From: Paraburkholderia phenoliruptrix
GTDB lineage: Bacteria; Pseudomonadota; Gammaproteobacteria; Burkholderiales; Burkholderiaceae
Assembly: GCF_019511605.1 (NCBI RefSeq)
Contig: NZ_JAEUAV010000011.1
Coordinates: forward strand, 1 to 64,000
Direction: 5' to 3'
Length of the DNA stretch: 64,000 nucleotides
In this document: positions 37,078 through 46,752 of the stretch, piece after piece
How positions within the stretch are numbered: the stretch's first letter is position 1
How the letters are laid out: the number at the start of each line of letters is the position of its first letter
Notes under the pieces: generated by a model
What the model was told of the DNA's origin: nothing
Seen by the model: the letters and a program-made list of their open reading frames with translations, nothing else
Database searches by the model: none
Translations under genes and position numbers: made by a program

Positions 37078-38391
37078 TCATTCCGGCAACAATGCCATCA
37101 ACACATCGACCGTGCGCGCAGTTGCGCCGCGATGCCGCGCCGCGAAGGCCGACGCCGCGCCGCCCATCGCAAGGCGCCGCGCCTTGTCGTTGAAGAGCTC
37201 GCGCAGCGCGCGCCCAAGGTCGGCCGGGTCATGCACCTGCACTGCCGCGCCGGCGGCGACCGCATCGGCGGTGGCCTGCGTGAAGTTGAATACGTGCGGC
37301 CCGATCAGCACGGGCACGCCGACCGCGCACGCCTCGATCAGGTTTTGCCCCCCCAGCGGCAGCAGACTGCCGCCTATGAACGCGAGATCCGACGCGGCGT
37401 AATAAGCGCCCAGTTCGCCCATCGAATCGCCGAGCAGCACATTCACGTCCGCAGGCATTGCCGGCACGCCGCCGCTCGCGGCCGCGGCCGCCGACGCGAC
37501 CTTCGCATCCGGCGCCCAGGCTGAGCGCCGCACGAGCCGCAAGCCGGCCTTCTCGACGAGACCCGCCACTTCGGTAAAACGCTGCGGATGGCGCGGCACC
37601 AGGATGAGCAGCGCGCCCTCGACGCCCAGCGCGGCAAACGCCTGCAGCACGAGTTCCTCTTCGCCTTCGCGCGTGCTCGCGGCGACCCACACCGGCCGCG
37701 TGCCGATGGCCGCGCGCCACGCATGACCGCGCGCCGCCAGTTCGGGCGGCGTGCTCATGTCGAACTTCAGATTGCCGAGCACCGCGACATTGCGCGCGCC
37801 GAGCGCCGTCAGCCGCTCCGCGTCGGCGGGACTTTGCGCGAGCACGCGGGCAAAGCCGCCGAACACGTCTTTCGTCGCGCCGCCGAACTTTGCCGCGCGC
37901 TTATACGAGCGCGCCGACATGCGGGCATTGGTCAGCACCAGTTGCACGTCCGCCCGGCGGCATTCGTCGATCAGCGTGGGCCATACCTCGGTTTCCATGA
38001 CGAGGCCAAGCGACGGCCGCCACGCGCGCAAGAAGCGCCGCACCGCGCGCGGCATGTCGTACGGCAGATAGCTGCGCAACACGCGGTCGCCGAAAATCTG
38101 TTCGCCGGTCGCGCGGCCGCTCGGCGTCATGTGCGTGAGCAGAATGCGCGCGTCGGGACGCGCCTTCATCAGCGCTTCGATCAGCGGTTGCGCGGCGCGC
38201 GTCTCGCCGACCGACACCGCATGCACCCAGATGAGCGGCGCGTTGTCCTCGGGCAGGCGTCCGCGAGCATAACCAAAGCGCTCGCCGATATGCTCGCGAT
38301 AACCGCGCTCCTTGCGCGAGCGGATCAGCAAACGCAGCACCGCCGCGGGCGCGATGAGCCACCACAGCGCGTTATAGATCGCCCTCAGCAC
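37078..38391 (-). CDS. waaA: 3-deoxy-D-manno-octulosonic acid (Kdo) transferase
   Basis: Transfers Kdo from CMP-Kdo to lipid A precursors at the inner face of the inner membrane. The 437-residue GT30 protein has an N-terminal membrane anchor (MLRAIYNALWWLIAPAAVLR), the catalytic glutamate in VSVGETRAAQPL, LMETEVWP-like GLVMETEVWPTLID and the C-terminal GGSLLPLGGQNLIEACAVG nucleotide-binding segment. It is 12 residues or so longer than E. coli WaaA. The adjacent Kdo hydroxylase gene suggests that the Kdo it adds is then converted to Ko. Convergent with ureG. Confidence 0.95.
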   Translation of the reverse strand: MLRAIYNALWWLIAPAAVLRLLIRSRKERGYREHIGERFGYARGRLPEDNAPLIWVHAVSVGETRAAQPLIEALMKARPDARILLTHMTPSGRATGEQIFGDRVLRSYLPYDMPRAVRRFLRAWRPSLGLVMETEVWPTLIDECRRADVQLVLTNARMSARSYKRAAKFGGATKDVFGGFARVLAQSPADAERLTALGARNVAVLGNLKFDMSTPPELAARGHAWRAAIGTRPVWVAASTREGEEELVLQAFAALGVEGALLILVPRHPQRFTEVAGLVEKAGLRLVRRSAWAPDAKVASAAAAASGGVPAMPADVNVLLGDSMGELGAYYAASDLAFIGGSLLPLGGQNLIEACAVGVPVLIGPHVFNFTQATADAVAAGAAVQVHDPADLGRALRELFNDKARRLAMGGAASAFAARHRGATARTVDVLMALLPE

Positions 38392-38461
38392 TGCAGCTCC
38401 GCAATCACGAGCGCGCGACGGGCGGGCAGCAGAACCCCGCTCTCCAGATTGACCGCGGCGC

Positions 38462-39346
38462 TCAAACCAGCGCCCTGCCCTTCAGGCGTTCGAGTATGCC
38501 GAGCGGCGCGCACTCGGGCTGCGCCATCGCCTTGACCGGCAGGAAGAAGGTCTGTTCGAGCATGAACTGACCGGACATTACCGCGTGCGAAGTCTGGTCG
38601 GAGAAACAGACCCACACGCTGCCCGGCGGAAACGGCATGGTCTCCTGCGGGCTCGTCTTCTGATAGTCGAGGTCCGCCTTCATGCCGTCGTGCAGGTTGA
38701 GCATCAAATGATCGTATTCGCTGCGCGGCGACTTGGTCACGTGCAGCAGGTTCAGCAGCCATGCGGAGCCCGGCACCTGCGGCTTGATGCGCGGCAGGAA
38801 GCGCTTTGCCATGTCCTCGAACGGTTCGCCCACGCGCCACACGCGCGGCACGCCATGCGGATTGACGTTGGTGAACACGCGCAGAATGCGTTCGCCATAA
38901 TTCGGCCGCGACGGAAAGGCGTCGACGTGCAGGCGGCTATCGTCCTTGCGCCACGAGGTCTGGCGCGTTTCCACCTGATGCAACCGCAGACTCGTAGGCG
39001 CCACGCGCAGCTTGCCGTTGTATTCGGGAAAGAGCCCGTCGACCAGCGTGCGCGCATTGGCCTGATAACGCGCGATCAACGCACGCACCGCGGACTGCGT
39101 GACGGCGTCGCCGACCACGCCATGCAGCGCGCCGCCGTTCGGCTCGAGGCTGATGTTCTTGCGGTTCGGATCGGCGAGCGCCGGATCGAGCAGCGCCTGC
39201 TCGCCGCCTTCGATAGCAAAGCGCAGGTTCGGGAAATACAGCACCTTGCCGCGCTCGACGCCCGCGAGCAGCATCTCGCGCGGCACGGACAGATTGCGCC
39301 CGTGCCAGTCGGCATTCGCGACTTCGATAATCTGGGTTTCGTTCAT
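38462..39346 (-). CDS. kdoO: Kdo 3-hydroxylase, Fe(II)/2-oxoglutarate-dependent
   Basis: Matches the KdoO family, described from Burkholderia ambifaria and Yersinia pestis, which hydroxylates C3 of the outer Kdo to give D-glycero-D-talo-oct-2-ulosonic acid (Ko) in LPS. The 294-residue product (ATG at 39346, MNETQIIEVAN) has the iron-binding HxD pair at H140 and D142 in RLHVDAFPSRPNYGERILRV and a distal histidine at H254 in SDQTSHAVMSGQF. A frame extension to 39418 is open but non-conserved. It sits between waaC and waaA, matching its substrate. Confidence 0.9.
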   Translation of the reverse strand: MNETQIIEVANADWHGRNLSVPREMLLAGVERGKVLYFPNLRFAIEGGEQALLDPALADPNRKNISLEPNGGALHGVVGDAVTQSAVRALIARYQANARTLVDGLFPEYNGKLRVAPTSLRLHQVETRQTSWRKDDSRLHVDAFPSRPNYGERILRVFTNVNPHGVPRVWRVGEPFEDMAKRFLPRIKPQVPGSAWLLNLLHVTKSPRSEYDHLMLNLHDGMKADLDYQKTSPQETMPFPPGSVWVCFSDQTSHAVMSGQFMLEQTFFLPVKAMAQPECAPLGILERLKGRALV

Positions 39347-39395
39347 GATCGCCCTTGAAAACGGATGATGCGTAAGGCGAAGCGCGCCGGACGAA

Positions 39396-40391
39396 TTACA
39401 GCAGGCCGAAGCCGGCAAGCGCGGACTTCACTTGTTGCAGCGTGGGCGCCTGCCCTGCGGTGCCGAGATTGACGACGTTCGGCGACCAGTACCCGCCGGT
39501 ACGCCACGCGGTGGCGAAATTGTACAACTCGACCGTTGGCCGCTTCAGCGCCGCCGCGATGTGCACTAGACCTGTGTCAACGCCGACCGTCGCGGCCGCG
39601 CCTTCTATCAGACCGACCACCGCGGGCAACGACAGTTTGGGCGGCACGATGGCCGCCGCGCCGAATTCCTTCGCGAGACGTTCGCTCGTCGCGCGTTCGG
39701 ACTCGCTGCCCCAAGGCAGGACAATCGACGCGCCGCGCCGCACCAGCGACTGCCCCAGTTCGATCCACGCGGTATCGGGCCATTGCTTGTCGGCGCGCGA
39801 GGTCGCGTGGACGAACACCACGTAAGGCACAGGAAGGTTCAGATTGGCCGACGACAAGGCGAGCGCGGCGCGCGTCGTGTCGATGCCGAAGTCGATCTCG
39901 TCGCCCGGCTGCGGCTGCGGATCGTTCAGCGCCGCGGCCACCAGTTGCCGCGTGCGCTCGACCACATGGGTGCGCGGCTCGATCGGCACGCGCCTGTCGT
40001 AGAAGAAACGCACCGGCCATTCGAAGCCCGCGCCGTCCGTGCGATTGGCAAGGCCGACGAGCGGCCCGCGCGCCATTTTCGCGACCCACGCGGTCTTGAT
40101 GAGCCCCTGGCAGTCGATGACAAGATCGTAGTGCTCGGCAGCGAGCGCGCGGCGAAATGCCCCGATCTCGCGCCAGTTCTCGAGCGAAAGAATGCGCTTG
40201 CGCCAGCGCCGCAGCGACACCGGAACGGCACGCCGCACGCCGCTCACCAGTTCGACGAGCCCCACGAAGCTTTCCTCGACGAGCCAGTCGATCTGCGCCT
40301 CGGGATGGCGGCGCCGGATATCGGCGATCACCGGCATGTTGTGAACGACGTCGCCCAGCGACGACACCCTCACGATCAATATCTTTTGCAC
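39396..40391 (-). CDS. waaC: LPS heptosyltransferase I
   Basis: Adds the first L-glycero-D-manno-heptose to Kdo in the inner core. The GT9-family protein begins with VQKILIVRVSSLGDVVHNMP; the GTG at 40391 gives 331 residues, the usual WaaC length. The frame is open to 40532, but the added residues are Arg/Ser-rich and non-conserved. Family features are the ADP-heptose site segment VVFVHATSRADKQWP, VGVDTGLVHIAAALKRPTVELY and the conserved DCQGLIKTA. First gene of the waaC-kdoO-waaA group and preceded by a terminator that insulates it from the mutase gene. Confidence 0.93.
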   Translation of the reverse strand: MQKILIVRVSSLGDVVHNMPVIADIRRRHPEAQIDWLVEESFVGLVELVSGVRRAVPVSLRRWRKRILSLENWREIGAFRRALAAEHYDLVIDCQGLIKTAWVAKMARGPLVGLANRTDGAGFEWPVRFFYDRRVPIEPRTHVVERTRQLVAAALNDPQPQPGDEIDFGIDTTRAALALSSANLNLPVPYVVFVHATSRADKQWPDTAWIELGQSLVRRGASIVLPWGSESERATSERLAKEFGAAAIVPPKLSLPAVVGLIEGAAATVGVDTGLVHIAAALKRPTVELYNFATAWRTGGYWSPNVVNLGTAGQAPTLQQVKSALAGFGLL

Positions 40392-40576
40392 GCTCAAAAG
40401 TGGGAAACCGGATATCCGGTCCGAATAGGCATTGAAACAGGCATTGAAAGAGGTGCTGCGCAAATTGCCGCTTGGCTTCGCGCGAGACCTCCGGCGAGAG
40501 GCGCAACGATCTGCACGCCGCGCGCAGGTCATGCCGCCAGGACGGCAATTCTAGCGCGACATAGCCGATCGGCATG

Positions 40577-40614
40577 AAAAAACGCGGCGCGGTAAGTGAA
40601 ACCCGCGCCGCGTT
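40577..40614 (-). terminator. Rho-independent terminator of the mutase gene
   Basis: A perfect 12-bp stem (AACGCGGCGCGG with CCGCGCCGCGTT, 10-base loop) followed on the minus strand by TTTTTT-like sequence, about 90 bases after the mutase stop at 40706. Very strong intrinsic terminator. Confidence 0.88.
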
Positions 40615-40705
40615 ACAGAGATCGTGGACGATGGCTGCGGCTCGCTGCGGCCTGCTGCGGTTCATCCGCAACTGCAGCGCCGCCGCTGCCTTCGCCTCAG
40701 ACTTC

Positions 40706-42100
40706 CTAGAACGGCAACTTCGCGTCCGCCTTCTCGGCCAGAATCACGCGGCGGAAGTCTTCCTGAATGCGCCTGAGCGCCGCGTCGTTATCCGCTTCGA
40801 AACGCATGACGACAACCGGCGTGGTGTTCGACGAGCGCGCAAGGCCAAAACCGTCCGGATACTCGACACGCAAGCCGTCGATCGTCACCACGTTGTCCGC
40901 GCCCGTGAACTGGGCGTTTTTCTGCAGACGCGCGATCAGTTCGAAGTTCTCTCCTTCCTCAAGCTTCAGTTGCAGCTCGGGCGTGGAGTTGGAGTTGGGC
41001 AGCGAGTTCAGCAGCTTGCTCGGGTCTTCCACGCGCGTGAGGATTTCGAGCAGACGTGCGCCGGTGTACAGACCGTCGTCGAAACCGTACCAGCGGTCCT
41101 TGAAGAACACGTGGCCGCTCATTTCACCCGCCAAAGGCGCGCCGGTTTCGCGCAGCTTTGCCTTGACGAGCGAGTGGCCGGTCTTCCACATGAGCGGCTC
41201 GCCGCCCTTGTCCTTCACCCACTTCGCGAGATTGCGCGTGCACTTCACGTCGTAAATGATCTGCGCGCCCTTGTTGCGCGACAGGACTTCTTCGGCGAAC
41301 AGCATCAGTTGGCGGTCCGGATAAATGATCTGGCCGTCTTTGGTGACGACGCCGAGACGGTCGCCGTCGCCGTCGAATGCAAAGCCGATTTCCGCGTCCG
41401 TTTCCTTCAACGCGCGAATCACGTCCTGAAGGTTCTCCGGATGAGCCGGGTCCGGGTGATGGTTCGGGAAGTTGCCGTCGATCTCCGTGAACAGTTCCAC
41501 GAGTTCGCAGCCAAGCTTCTTGAAGAGCCGGGGTGCGAGGCCGCCCGCGACGCCGTTGCCGGCGTCCACCACGATCTTGATCGGACGTGCGAGCTTGACG
41601 TCGCCGGCAATGCGGGCAAGGTAATCATCCGCAATGTCGTACTCCACATAGGTACCGCTGCCGGTGGAGAAGTTTTCGTCGACGATGCGCTGATGCAGCG
41701 CGAGGATCTGCTCGCCATAAATCGCGGAGCCGCGCAGCACCATCTTGAAACCGTTGTAATCCGGCGGATTATGACTACCCGTCACGACGATGCACGAGTC
41801 GACGCGGCGTTCGCCGCCTTCCAGCGCGAGCGGCACGCTTGCCGCGAAGTAACCGACCGGCGTGGGCACCATGCCCACGTTGACCACGTCGACACCGGCC
41901 GCACGCAGGCCGTCCGACAATGCCTGGATCAACTCCGGACCCGACAGCCGACCGTCGCGCGCGACTACCACGGCGTCGCCGCCTTGCGCACGCACTTCGC
42001 TACCGAATGCGCGGCCAATCGACCGCGCTGCGTCGGCGTCGAGCGTCTTGCCGATCACACCGCGAATGTCATATGCCTTGAAAATGGATTTGGAGATCAT
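40706..42100 (-). CDS. Phosphomannomutase/phosphoglucomutase
   Basis: A 464-residue alpha-D-phosphohexomutase of the AlgC/ManB type, interconverting hexose 6- and 1-phosphates for sugar-nucleotide synthesis. It has the active-site phosphoserine loop VVTGSHNPPDYNGFKM, the metal-binding loop FAFDGDGDRLGVV, the sugar-binding GEMSGHVFFKDRW and the C-terminal phosphate loop RSSNTTPVVVMRFEA. All four functional loops are intact. It begins MISKSIFKAYDIRGVIG, which is diagnostic. The product could feed heptose, mannose or glucose nucleotides for the LPS genes around it; GDP-mannose supply is the usual assumption. Confidence 0.93.
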   Translation of the reverse strand: MISKSIFKAYDIRGVIGKTLDADAARSIGRAFGSEVRAQGGDAVVVARDGRLSGPELIQALSDGLRAAGVDVVNVGMVPTPVGYFAASVPLALEGGERRVDSCIVVTGSHNPPDYNGFKMVLRGSAIYGEQILALHQRIVDENFSTGSGTYVEYDIADDYLARIAGDVKLARPIKIVVDAGNGVAGGLAPRLFKKLGCELVELFTEIDGNFPNHHPDPAHPENLQDVIRALKETDAEIGFAFDGDGDRLGVVTKDGQIIYPDRQLMLFAEEVLSRNKGAQIIYDVKCTRNLAKWVKDKGGEPLMWKTGHSLVKAKLRETGAPLAGEMSGHVFFKDRWYGFDDGLYTGARLLEILTRVEDPSKLLNSLPNSNSTPELQLKLEEGENFELIARLQKNAQFTGADNVVTIDGLRVEYPDGFGLARSSNTTPVVVMRFEADNDAALRRIQEDFRRVILAEKADAKLPF

Positions 42101-42374
42101 GTTGGCTCACTTGCGTGCAATGGAAAATTTTGACCGGCGCAGTCATGCTGGATCGGTAAATCATATTGATCGGACATGATGCTGCACCCTTGCCGGAAGC
42201 GATCCGGTTCCAACTTATAATTGCGCTTTTCGGACCAGCCTGTAACGCCATTCTAATGCTTAGACGCCCTCCATTTGTAAAGTTGCCGGGGCGGCACATG
42301 CCGGGGCAACGCATGCTGCGCAGCGCAGCCCGATGCGGGCACTCGCGCACCGTGCATTGGCGAGCGCCCAACGG

Positions 42375-43637
42375 ATGCTGACGCTCAAACGCTTTGCCAA
42401 TCCGGACGTCACGCGCGCGTTCACCAACATTGTCTGGCTCGGCCTCGAACGGCTCGCGCAAATCGGCGTGGCCATTGCGATCAGCGGCATGCTCGCGCGT
42501 TACTTCGGGCCCGAAACGTTCGGCAAATGGCAATACGCCAATACATTGCTGCTCGTGCTTTCGCCCATCACGTGGGTATGCGGCGCGGAGATTCTCGTTC
42601 CCACCATCGTCGCGCGGCCGCCCGCGCAACTCGGCACGGTGCTCGGCAGCGCCTTTGCGCTGCGTTTCTCGGTGTCGGTCGCGGCCTTGCTGCTCACGTG
42701 GCTTGGCATTGCGCTGCATTTCTTCGATCCCCTCGTGGGCGCGATGCTCGCGGGCCTCGCGGTCACCATGCTGTTTCGCGAACCGTTTGTCGGCGTAATC
42801 AACGCGTGGCTGCAAAGCATGACCTACAGCAAGCCGCAGTTGCTGACCAGCATGAGCACCGCGGTGCTGAAGGCCGGCCTGGTCTATCTGCTCGTGCGCG
42901 CCGCCGCCGAACCCTCGCGCTTTGGCTGGCTGTGGGCGCTGGAGTCGGCGGCTATCGGCAGTGTATTGCTCGTCTATTACATTCGTCGGCACGGCGGCAA
43001 ACTGAACTGGCATGTGGAGCGCTCGCTCTTCACACACTTTGCGAGTGCGGGCACGGTATTCTGGCTCGGCCTGATCTGCATGTACCTGTTCCTGAAACTG
43101 GACCGGCTGATGCTCGAGCGCGCCATTTCATTCGCCGATCTTGGCCGCTACTCCGCCGCGCAGCAACTGAACGAAAACTGGATCACGCTCGGGCTGATGC
43201 TCGCGCAGACCATTGCGCCTGCGTTCGTGTACCGCGTGCAGCAGTCCCGGCAATTGCGCCGTAACGTGTGGCGCCTCACGGCAATGACGGCCGCGTTGAT
43301 GATATGCGGCGCGCTCGTGCTCGACCTGCTTGCGGGCTTTATCATTCGCCGCGTGTTCGGGCCGGGCTTCGAAGGCGCAATCGACATTTTCCGCTGGGCT
43401 GTCTGGCTTTCGGTGCCCGCGGGTATCGAAGCCATTGGCAACCTCGTCGTGCTGAAATATCAGGCGAAGTTCGTGTTGCTGTTCAAATGGCTGCTTGCGC
43501 TCGCAGTGGCGTTCGTCGTCAATCTGCTGGCCATTCCGCGGCTCGGCGCTTATGGCCCGCTGGTCGGTCTCGCAGGCGGGTATCTCGCGGCAGCGGCAGT
43601 TAATCTTTATTACATTCGTTTCAAATTGCGCCCATGA
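42375..43637 (+). CDS. Polysaccharide/oligosaccharide flippase (Wzx-like)
   Basis: A 420-residue integral membrane protein with about twelve hydrophobic segments and the MOP/Wzx pattern: LGLERLAQIGVAIAISGMLA at the N-terminus, FLKLDRLMLERAISFADLG in the middle and VFGPGFEGAIDIFRW in the second half. It would move an undecaprenyl-linked oligosaccharide across the inner membrane. An in-frame ATG at 42333 would add 14 residues; neither start has a good ribosome site. Its stop overlaps the following glycosyltransferase ATG by four bases. A second, ABC-based export route is represented by Wzt at the end of the window. Confidence 0.85.
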   Translation: MLTLKRFANPDVTRAFTNIVWLGLERLAQIGVAIAISGMLARYFGPETFGKWQYANTLLLVLSPITWVCGAEILVPTIVARPPAQLGTVLGSAFALRFSVSVAALLLTWLGIALHFFDPLVGAMLAGLAVTMLFREPFVGVINAWLQSMTYSKPQLLTSMSTAVLKAGLVYLLVRAAAEPSRFGWLWALESAAIGSVLLVYYIRRHGGKLNWHVERSLFTHFASAGTVFWLGLICMYLFLKLDRLMLERAISFADLGRYSAAQQLNENWITLGLMLAQTIAPAFVYRVQQSRQLRRNVWRLTAMTAALMICGALVLDLLAGFIIRRVFGPGFEGAIDIFRWAVWLSVPAGIEAIGNLVVLKYQAKFVLLFKWLLALAVAFVVNLLAIPRLGAYGPLVGLAGGYLAAAAVNLYYIRFKLRP

Positions 43638-44467
43638 CGCTCCCCTTCGCCGACGCGCCGCCGCACTGCCTCGACGACGTCGCGGTGCTCATGCCCGCCT
43701 ATAACGGCCAGGCCGACGTCGATCTGACGCTCGCGTCCTTCAATGAACGCGCTTTGGTCCACGTGCTGATCGTAGACGACGGCAGCACGCCGCCCATCGT
43801 CGCGCCGGCGCTTTCGAACATGCAGATAGAAGTGCTGCGCATGCCGGTGAACGGCGGCATAGAGCGCGCGCTCGAAGCGGGCATCGAGGCGCTCGCCCAG
43901 CGCGGCTTTCGTTACGCGGCACGCATCGACGCGGGCGATCGCAGTGTGCCGCAACGTCTCGCGAAGCAGCGCGCCTACATGGAAGCGCATCCGCAAGTGG
44001 CCGGGCTCGGCATGTGGACGCAGGTCGTCACGCGTGCGGGCGAGCCGCTTTTCATGCTCACGCCGCCCGCCGAACCGGCGCAGATCCGGCGCCTGCGCTT
44101 TTTCCGCTCATGCCTCGCGCACCCTTCGATGATGCTGCGTATCGACGCTGTGCGTGCGGTCGGCAACTATCGCGCGAACTATCGCTCGGCCGAAGACCTG
44201 GATCTGTTCGTACGCCTGATGGAGCGCTACGACTGCGCGAATCTGCCAGAACTGGGCCTCTATTACGAGCTGAACGAAGGCGGCATCAGCGCGACGAAGC
44301 GGCGCCGCCAGGTGCTTTCCACGCTGCGGCTGCAATTGCGCTACTTCAACGCCGCCAATCTTTACGACTGGTTGGGCCTCGCCAAGAATCTGCTGCACCT
44401 CGTGACGCCTTACCGCGCGCTGCAGCGGGCCAAACGCAGCCTGCTCGCGCCGCGCGCGAGCAGTTGA
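43634..44467 (+). CDS. Family 2 glycosyltransferase
   Basis: A 277-residue GT-A glycosyltransferase. It has the nucleotide-sugar segment VAVLMPAYNGQADVDLTLAS, the VLIVDDGSTPP motif and a modified metal site around ARIDAGDRS (DAGD in place of DADD), followed by the acceptor-side SAEDLDLFVRLM with the catalytic ED. Coupled to the flippase by the ATGA overlap. Probable substrate is a hexose or amino-hexose donor; identity unknown. No membrane anchor, so cytosolic face of the inner membrane. Confidence 0.88.
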   Translation: MTLPFADAPPHCLDDVAVLMPAYNGQADVDLTLASFNERALVHVLIVDDGSTPPIVAPALSNMQIEVLRMPVNGGIERALEAGIEALAQRGFRYAARIDAGDRSVPQRLAKQRAYMEAHPQVAGLGMWTQVVTRAGEPLFMLTPPAEPAQIRRLRFFRSCLAHPSMMLRIDAVRAVGNYRANYRSAEDLDLFVRLMERYDCANLPELGLYYELNEGGISATKRRRQVLSTLRLQLRYFNAANLYDWLGLAKNLLHLVTPYRALQRAKRSLLAPRASS

Positions 44468-44520
44468 TTTTGCCGCGCCGCCTCGCGCGCCTTTTCCTCC
44501 ACCGCCATGTTCGTTACCGC

Positions 44521-45669
44521 ATGAAGCCAGCCCTGAAGTCGACGCCCGCGTTGCGCATTACACTCGTGTGTAACACCGCCTGGGCAATCTATACGTATCG
44601 GCAAGGGCTGATCCGCATGCTGGTCGGGCGCGGCGTCGACGTGACGGTGCTCGCGCCGCACGACCGCACGTTCGAGCTGCTGCGCGCGATGGGCTGCCGC
44701 TGCATCGAGTTGCCCGTGGCCTCGAAGGGCACCAATCCGCGCGACGATCTGCGCACGCTGTATTCGCTGTATCGTCACTACCGCGCAATCCGTCCGCACG
44801 TCGTGTTTCATTACACGATCAAGCCGAACATTTACGGCTCGATCGCCGCGAAACTGGCGGGCGTGCAATCGGTCGCGGTGACCACGGGCCTCGGCTATGT
44901 GTTTATTCAGTCTAGCCGCGCCGCGCAGGTCGCCAAAAAACTGTATCGTTTTGCGTTCCGTTTTCCGCGCGAAGTCTGGTTTCTCAATCGCGACGATCAG
45001 GCAGCGTTTGTCGAACAGAATTTGTTGGTGCATCCTGAGCGCGCGCGGCTTTTGCACGGCGAAGGGGTGGACCTCGAACAGTTTGCGTTCACGGCCATGC
45101 CCGAGCGCGCGGAATTCAGGTTCGTGCTGATCGGCCGTTTGCTGTGGGACAAAGGCGTGGGCGAATATGTGGAAGCGGCGCGGCGTCTGCGCGAACGCTA
45201 TCCGCAGGCGCGCTTTCAGTTGCTGGGCCCGGTCGGGGTCGACAACCCGAGCGCGATCACGCGCGACGAGGTCGCGGCCTGGGAACGCGAAGGCATTGTC
45301 GAGTATCTAGGCGAAGCGCATGACGTGCGCCCTTTTATCGCCGATGCGGATTGCGTCGTGCTGCCGTCGTATCGCGAAGGCGTGCCGCGCACGCTGATGG
45401 AAGCGTCGGCAATGGGCCGGCCCATCGTCGCGACCGACGTGCCGGGCTGCCGTGAAGTGGTGGCCCACGGCGTCAATGGATTGCTTTGCGAAGCGCGCAG
45501 CGCGGAAGATCTCGCGAGGGCGCTCGCGCACATGCTCGAGATGAGCGGCGCCGAGCGCCGCGCGATGGCAGAACGCGGCCGGCAGAAAGTCGCGCAGGAG
45601 TTCGACGAACGCGTCGTCGTCGAAACATATAAAGACCTGGTGCAAAAAATGACGGGCGTTTTACTTTAA
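44521..45669 (+). CDS. Family 4 glycosyltransferase
   Basis: A 382-residue GT-B glycosyltransferase of the GT4 family, similar to the N-acetylgalactosaminyl/glucosyl transferases of capsule and O-antigen synthesis. The N-terminal domain includes ITLVCNTAWAIYTYRQGLI and HYTIKPNIYGSIAAKLAGV; the C-terminal donor domain has FVLIGRLLWDKGVGEYVEA and the EX7E motif region CVVLPSYREGVPRTLMEASA. Start at 44521 chosen because the extended frame before it overlaps the preceding gene. It is followed after 12 bp by galE, so the donor may be UDP-galactose or UDP-GalNAc. Confidence 0.9.
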   Translation: MKPALKSTPALRITLVCNTAWAIYTYRQGLIRMLVGRGVDVTVLAPHDRTFELLRAMGCRCIELPVASKGTNPRDDLRTLYSLYRHYRAIRPHVVFHYTIKPNIYGSIAAKLAGVQSVAVTTGLGYVFIQSSRAAQVAKKLYRFAFRFPREVWFLNRDDQAAFVEQNLLVHPERARLLHGEGVDLEQFAFTAMPERAEFRFVLIGRLLWDKGVGEYVEAARRLRERYPQARFQLLGPVGVDNPSAITRDEVAAWEREGIVEYLGEAHDVRPFIADADCVVLPSYREGVPRTLMEASAMGRPIVATDVPGCREVVAHGVNGLLCEARSAEDLARALAHMLEMSGAERRAMAERGRQKVAQEFDERVVVETYKDLVQKMTGVLL

Positions 45670-45681
45670 CGGAGTAACAGC

Positions 45682-46707
45682 ATGACCACGAAGGGCACGA
45701 TTCTGGTAACGGGCGGCGCGGGCTTCATCGGCTCGCATACCTGCGTCGAACTGCTGAACGGTGGCTACGACGTCGTGGTAATCGACAATCTGGTGAACAG
45801 CAAGCGCGAATCGCTGCGGCGCGTCGAGCAGATTACCGGCCGCGCCGTCGCGTTCTACGAAGCCGACGCGCGCGACGAAGCGGCGCTCAATCGCATTTTC
45901 GACGCGCATCCCATTACCGGCGCGATTCACTTCGCGGCGTTGAAGGCGGTCGGCGAATCGGTCGCGAAACCGGTCGAGTATTACAGCAACAATGTGGGCA
46001 GTCTGCTCGCGCTGCTCGGCGTCATGCGCGATCGCAACGTCAAGCAGTTCGTGTTCAGCTCGTCGGCCACCGTGTATGGCGTGCCGAAAAGCTCGCCCAT
46101 CGACGAATCGTTCCCGCTCTCGGCAACCAACCCCTACGGCCAGTCCAAGCTGATCGCGGAGCAGGTGCTGCGCGATCTGGAAGTGGCCGATCCGTCGTGG
46201 CGCATTGCCACGCTGCGCTATTTCAATCCGGTGGGCGCGCACGAGAGCGGCTTGATCGGCGAAGATCCGGCTGGCATTCCGAACAACCTGATGCCGTACG
46301 TCGCCCAGGTCGCGGTCGGCAAGCTGGAAAAGCTGCGTGTGTTTGGCGGCGATTACGACACGCCGGACGGCACGGGCGTGCGCGATTACATTCACGTGGT
46401 CGATCTGGCGCGCGGGCACCTGGCCGCGCTCGATGCACTCGTCAAGCGCGATGCGAGCTTCGTCGTGAATCTCGGAACCGGCCAGGGCTATAGCGTGATC
46501 GACGTGGTGAAGGCGTTCGAGAAGGCCTCGGGACGCCCGGTGCCGTATGAGATCGTGGCGCGCCGCCCGGGCGACGTGGCGTCGTGCTTTGCCGATCCGA
46601 GCGCGGCGCGCGAGGTGCTCGGCTGGCGCGCGGAGTTCGGCATTGAAAGAATGTGTGCGGACCACTGGCGCTGGCAGTCCGCGAATCCGCATGGATTTGC
46701 AGGCTGA
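45682..46707 (+). CDS. galE: UDP-glucose 4-epimerase
   Basis: Interconverts UDP-glucose and UDP-galactose (possibly also the GlcNAc/GalNAc pair). The 341-residue SDR protein begins TKGTILVTGGAGFIGSHTCV with the NAD-binding GGAGFIG, keeps the catalytic FSSSATVYG serine/threonine and NPYGQSK tyrosine-lysine pair, and ends with the GalE-type GWRAEFGIERMCADHWRW. Twelve bp after the GT4 gene and ending 46 bp before the convergent MCP gene. It supplies the galactose-type donors for the preceding glycosyltransferases. Confidence 0.95.
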   Translation: MTTKGTILVTGGAGFIGSHTCVELLNGGYDVVVIDNLVNSKRESLRRVEQITGRAVAFYEADARDEAALNRIFDAHPITGAIHFAALKAVGESVAKPVEYYSNNVGSLLALLGVMRDRNVKQFVFSSSATVYGVPKSSPIDESFPLSATNPYGQSKLIAEQVLRDLEVADPSWRIATLRYFNPVGAHESGLIGEDPAGIPNNLMPYVAQVAVGKLEKLRVFGGDYDTPDGTGVRDYIHVVDLARGHLAALDALVKRDASFVVNLGTGQGYSVIDVVKAFEKASGRPVPYEIVARRPGDVASCFADPSAAREVLGWRAEFGIERMCADHWRWQSANPHGFAG

Positions 46708-46720
46708 TGCGCAAAGGTCG

Positions 46721-46750
46721 CAGGCGGCGAGCACAGTGCGTCGCCGCCTG
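46721..46750. terminator. Convergent hairpin between galE and the MCP gene
   Basis: Perfect 10-bp arms CAGGCGGCGA and TCGCCGCCTG enclosing GCACAGTGCG, which itself can pair (GCAC/GTGC), forming a long stem between two converging genes. No strong T tract on either side, so it may work in both directions with partial efficiency. Confidence 0.55.
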
Positions 46751-46752
46751 AA

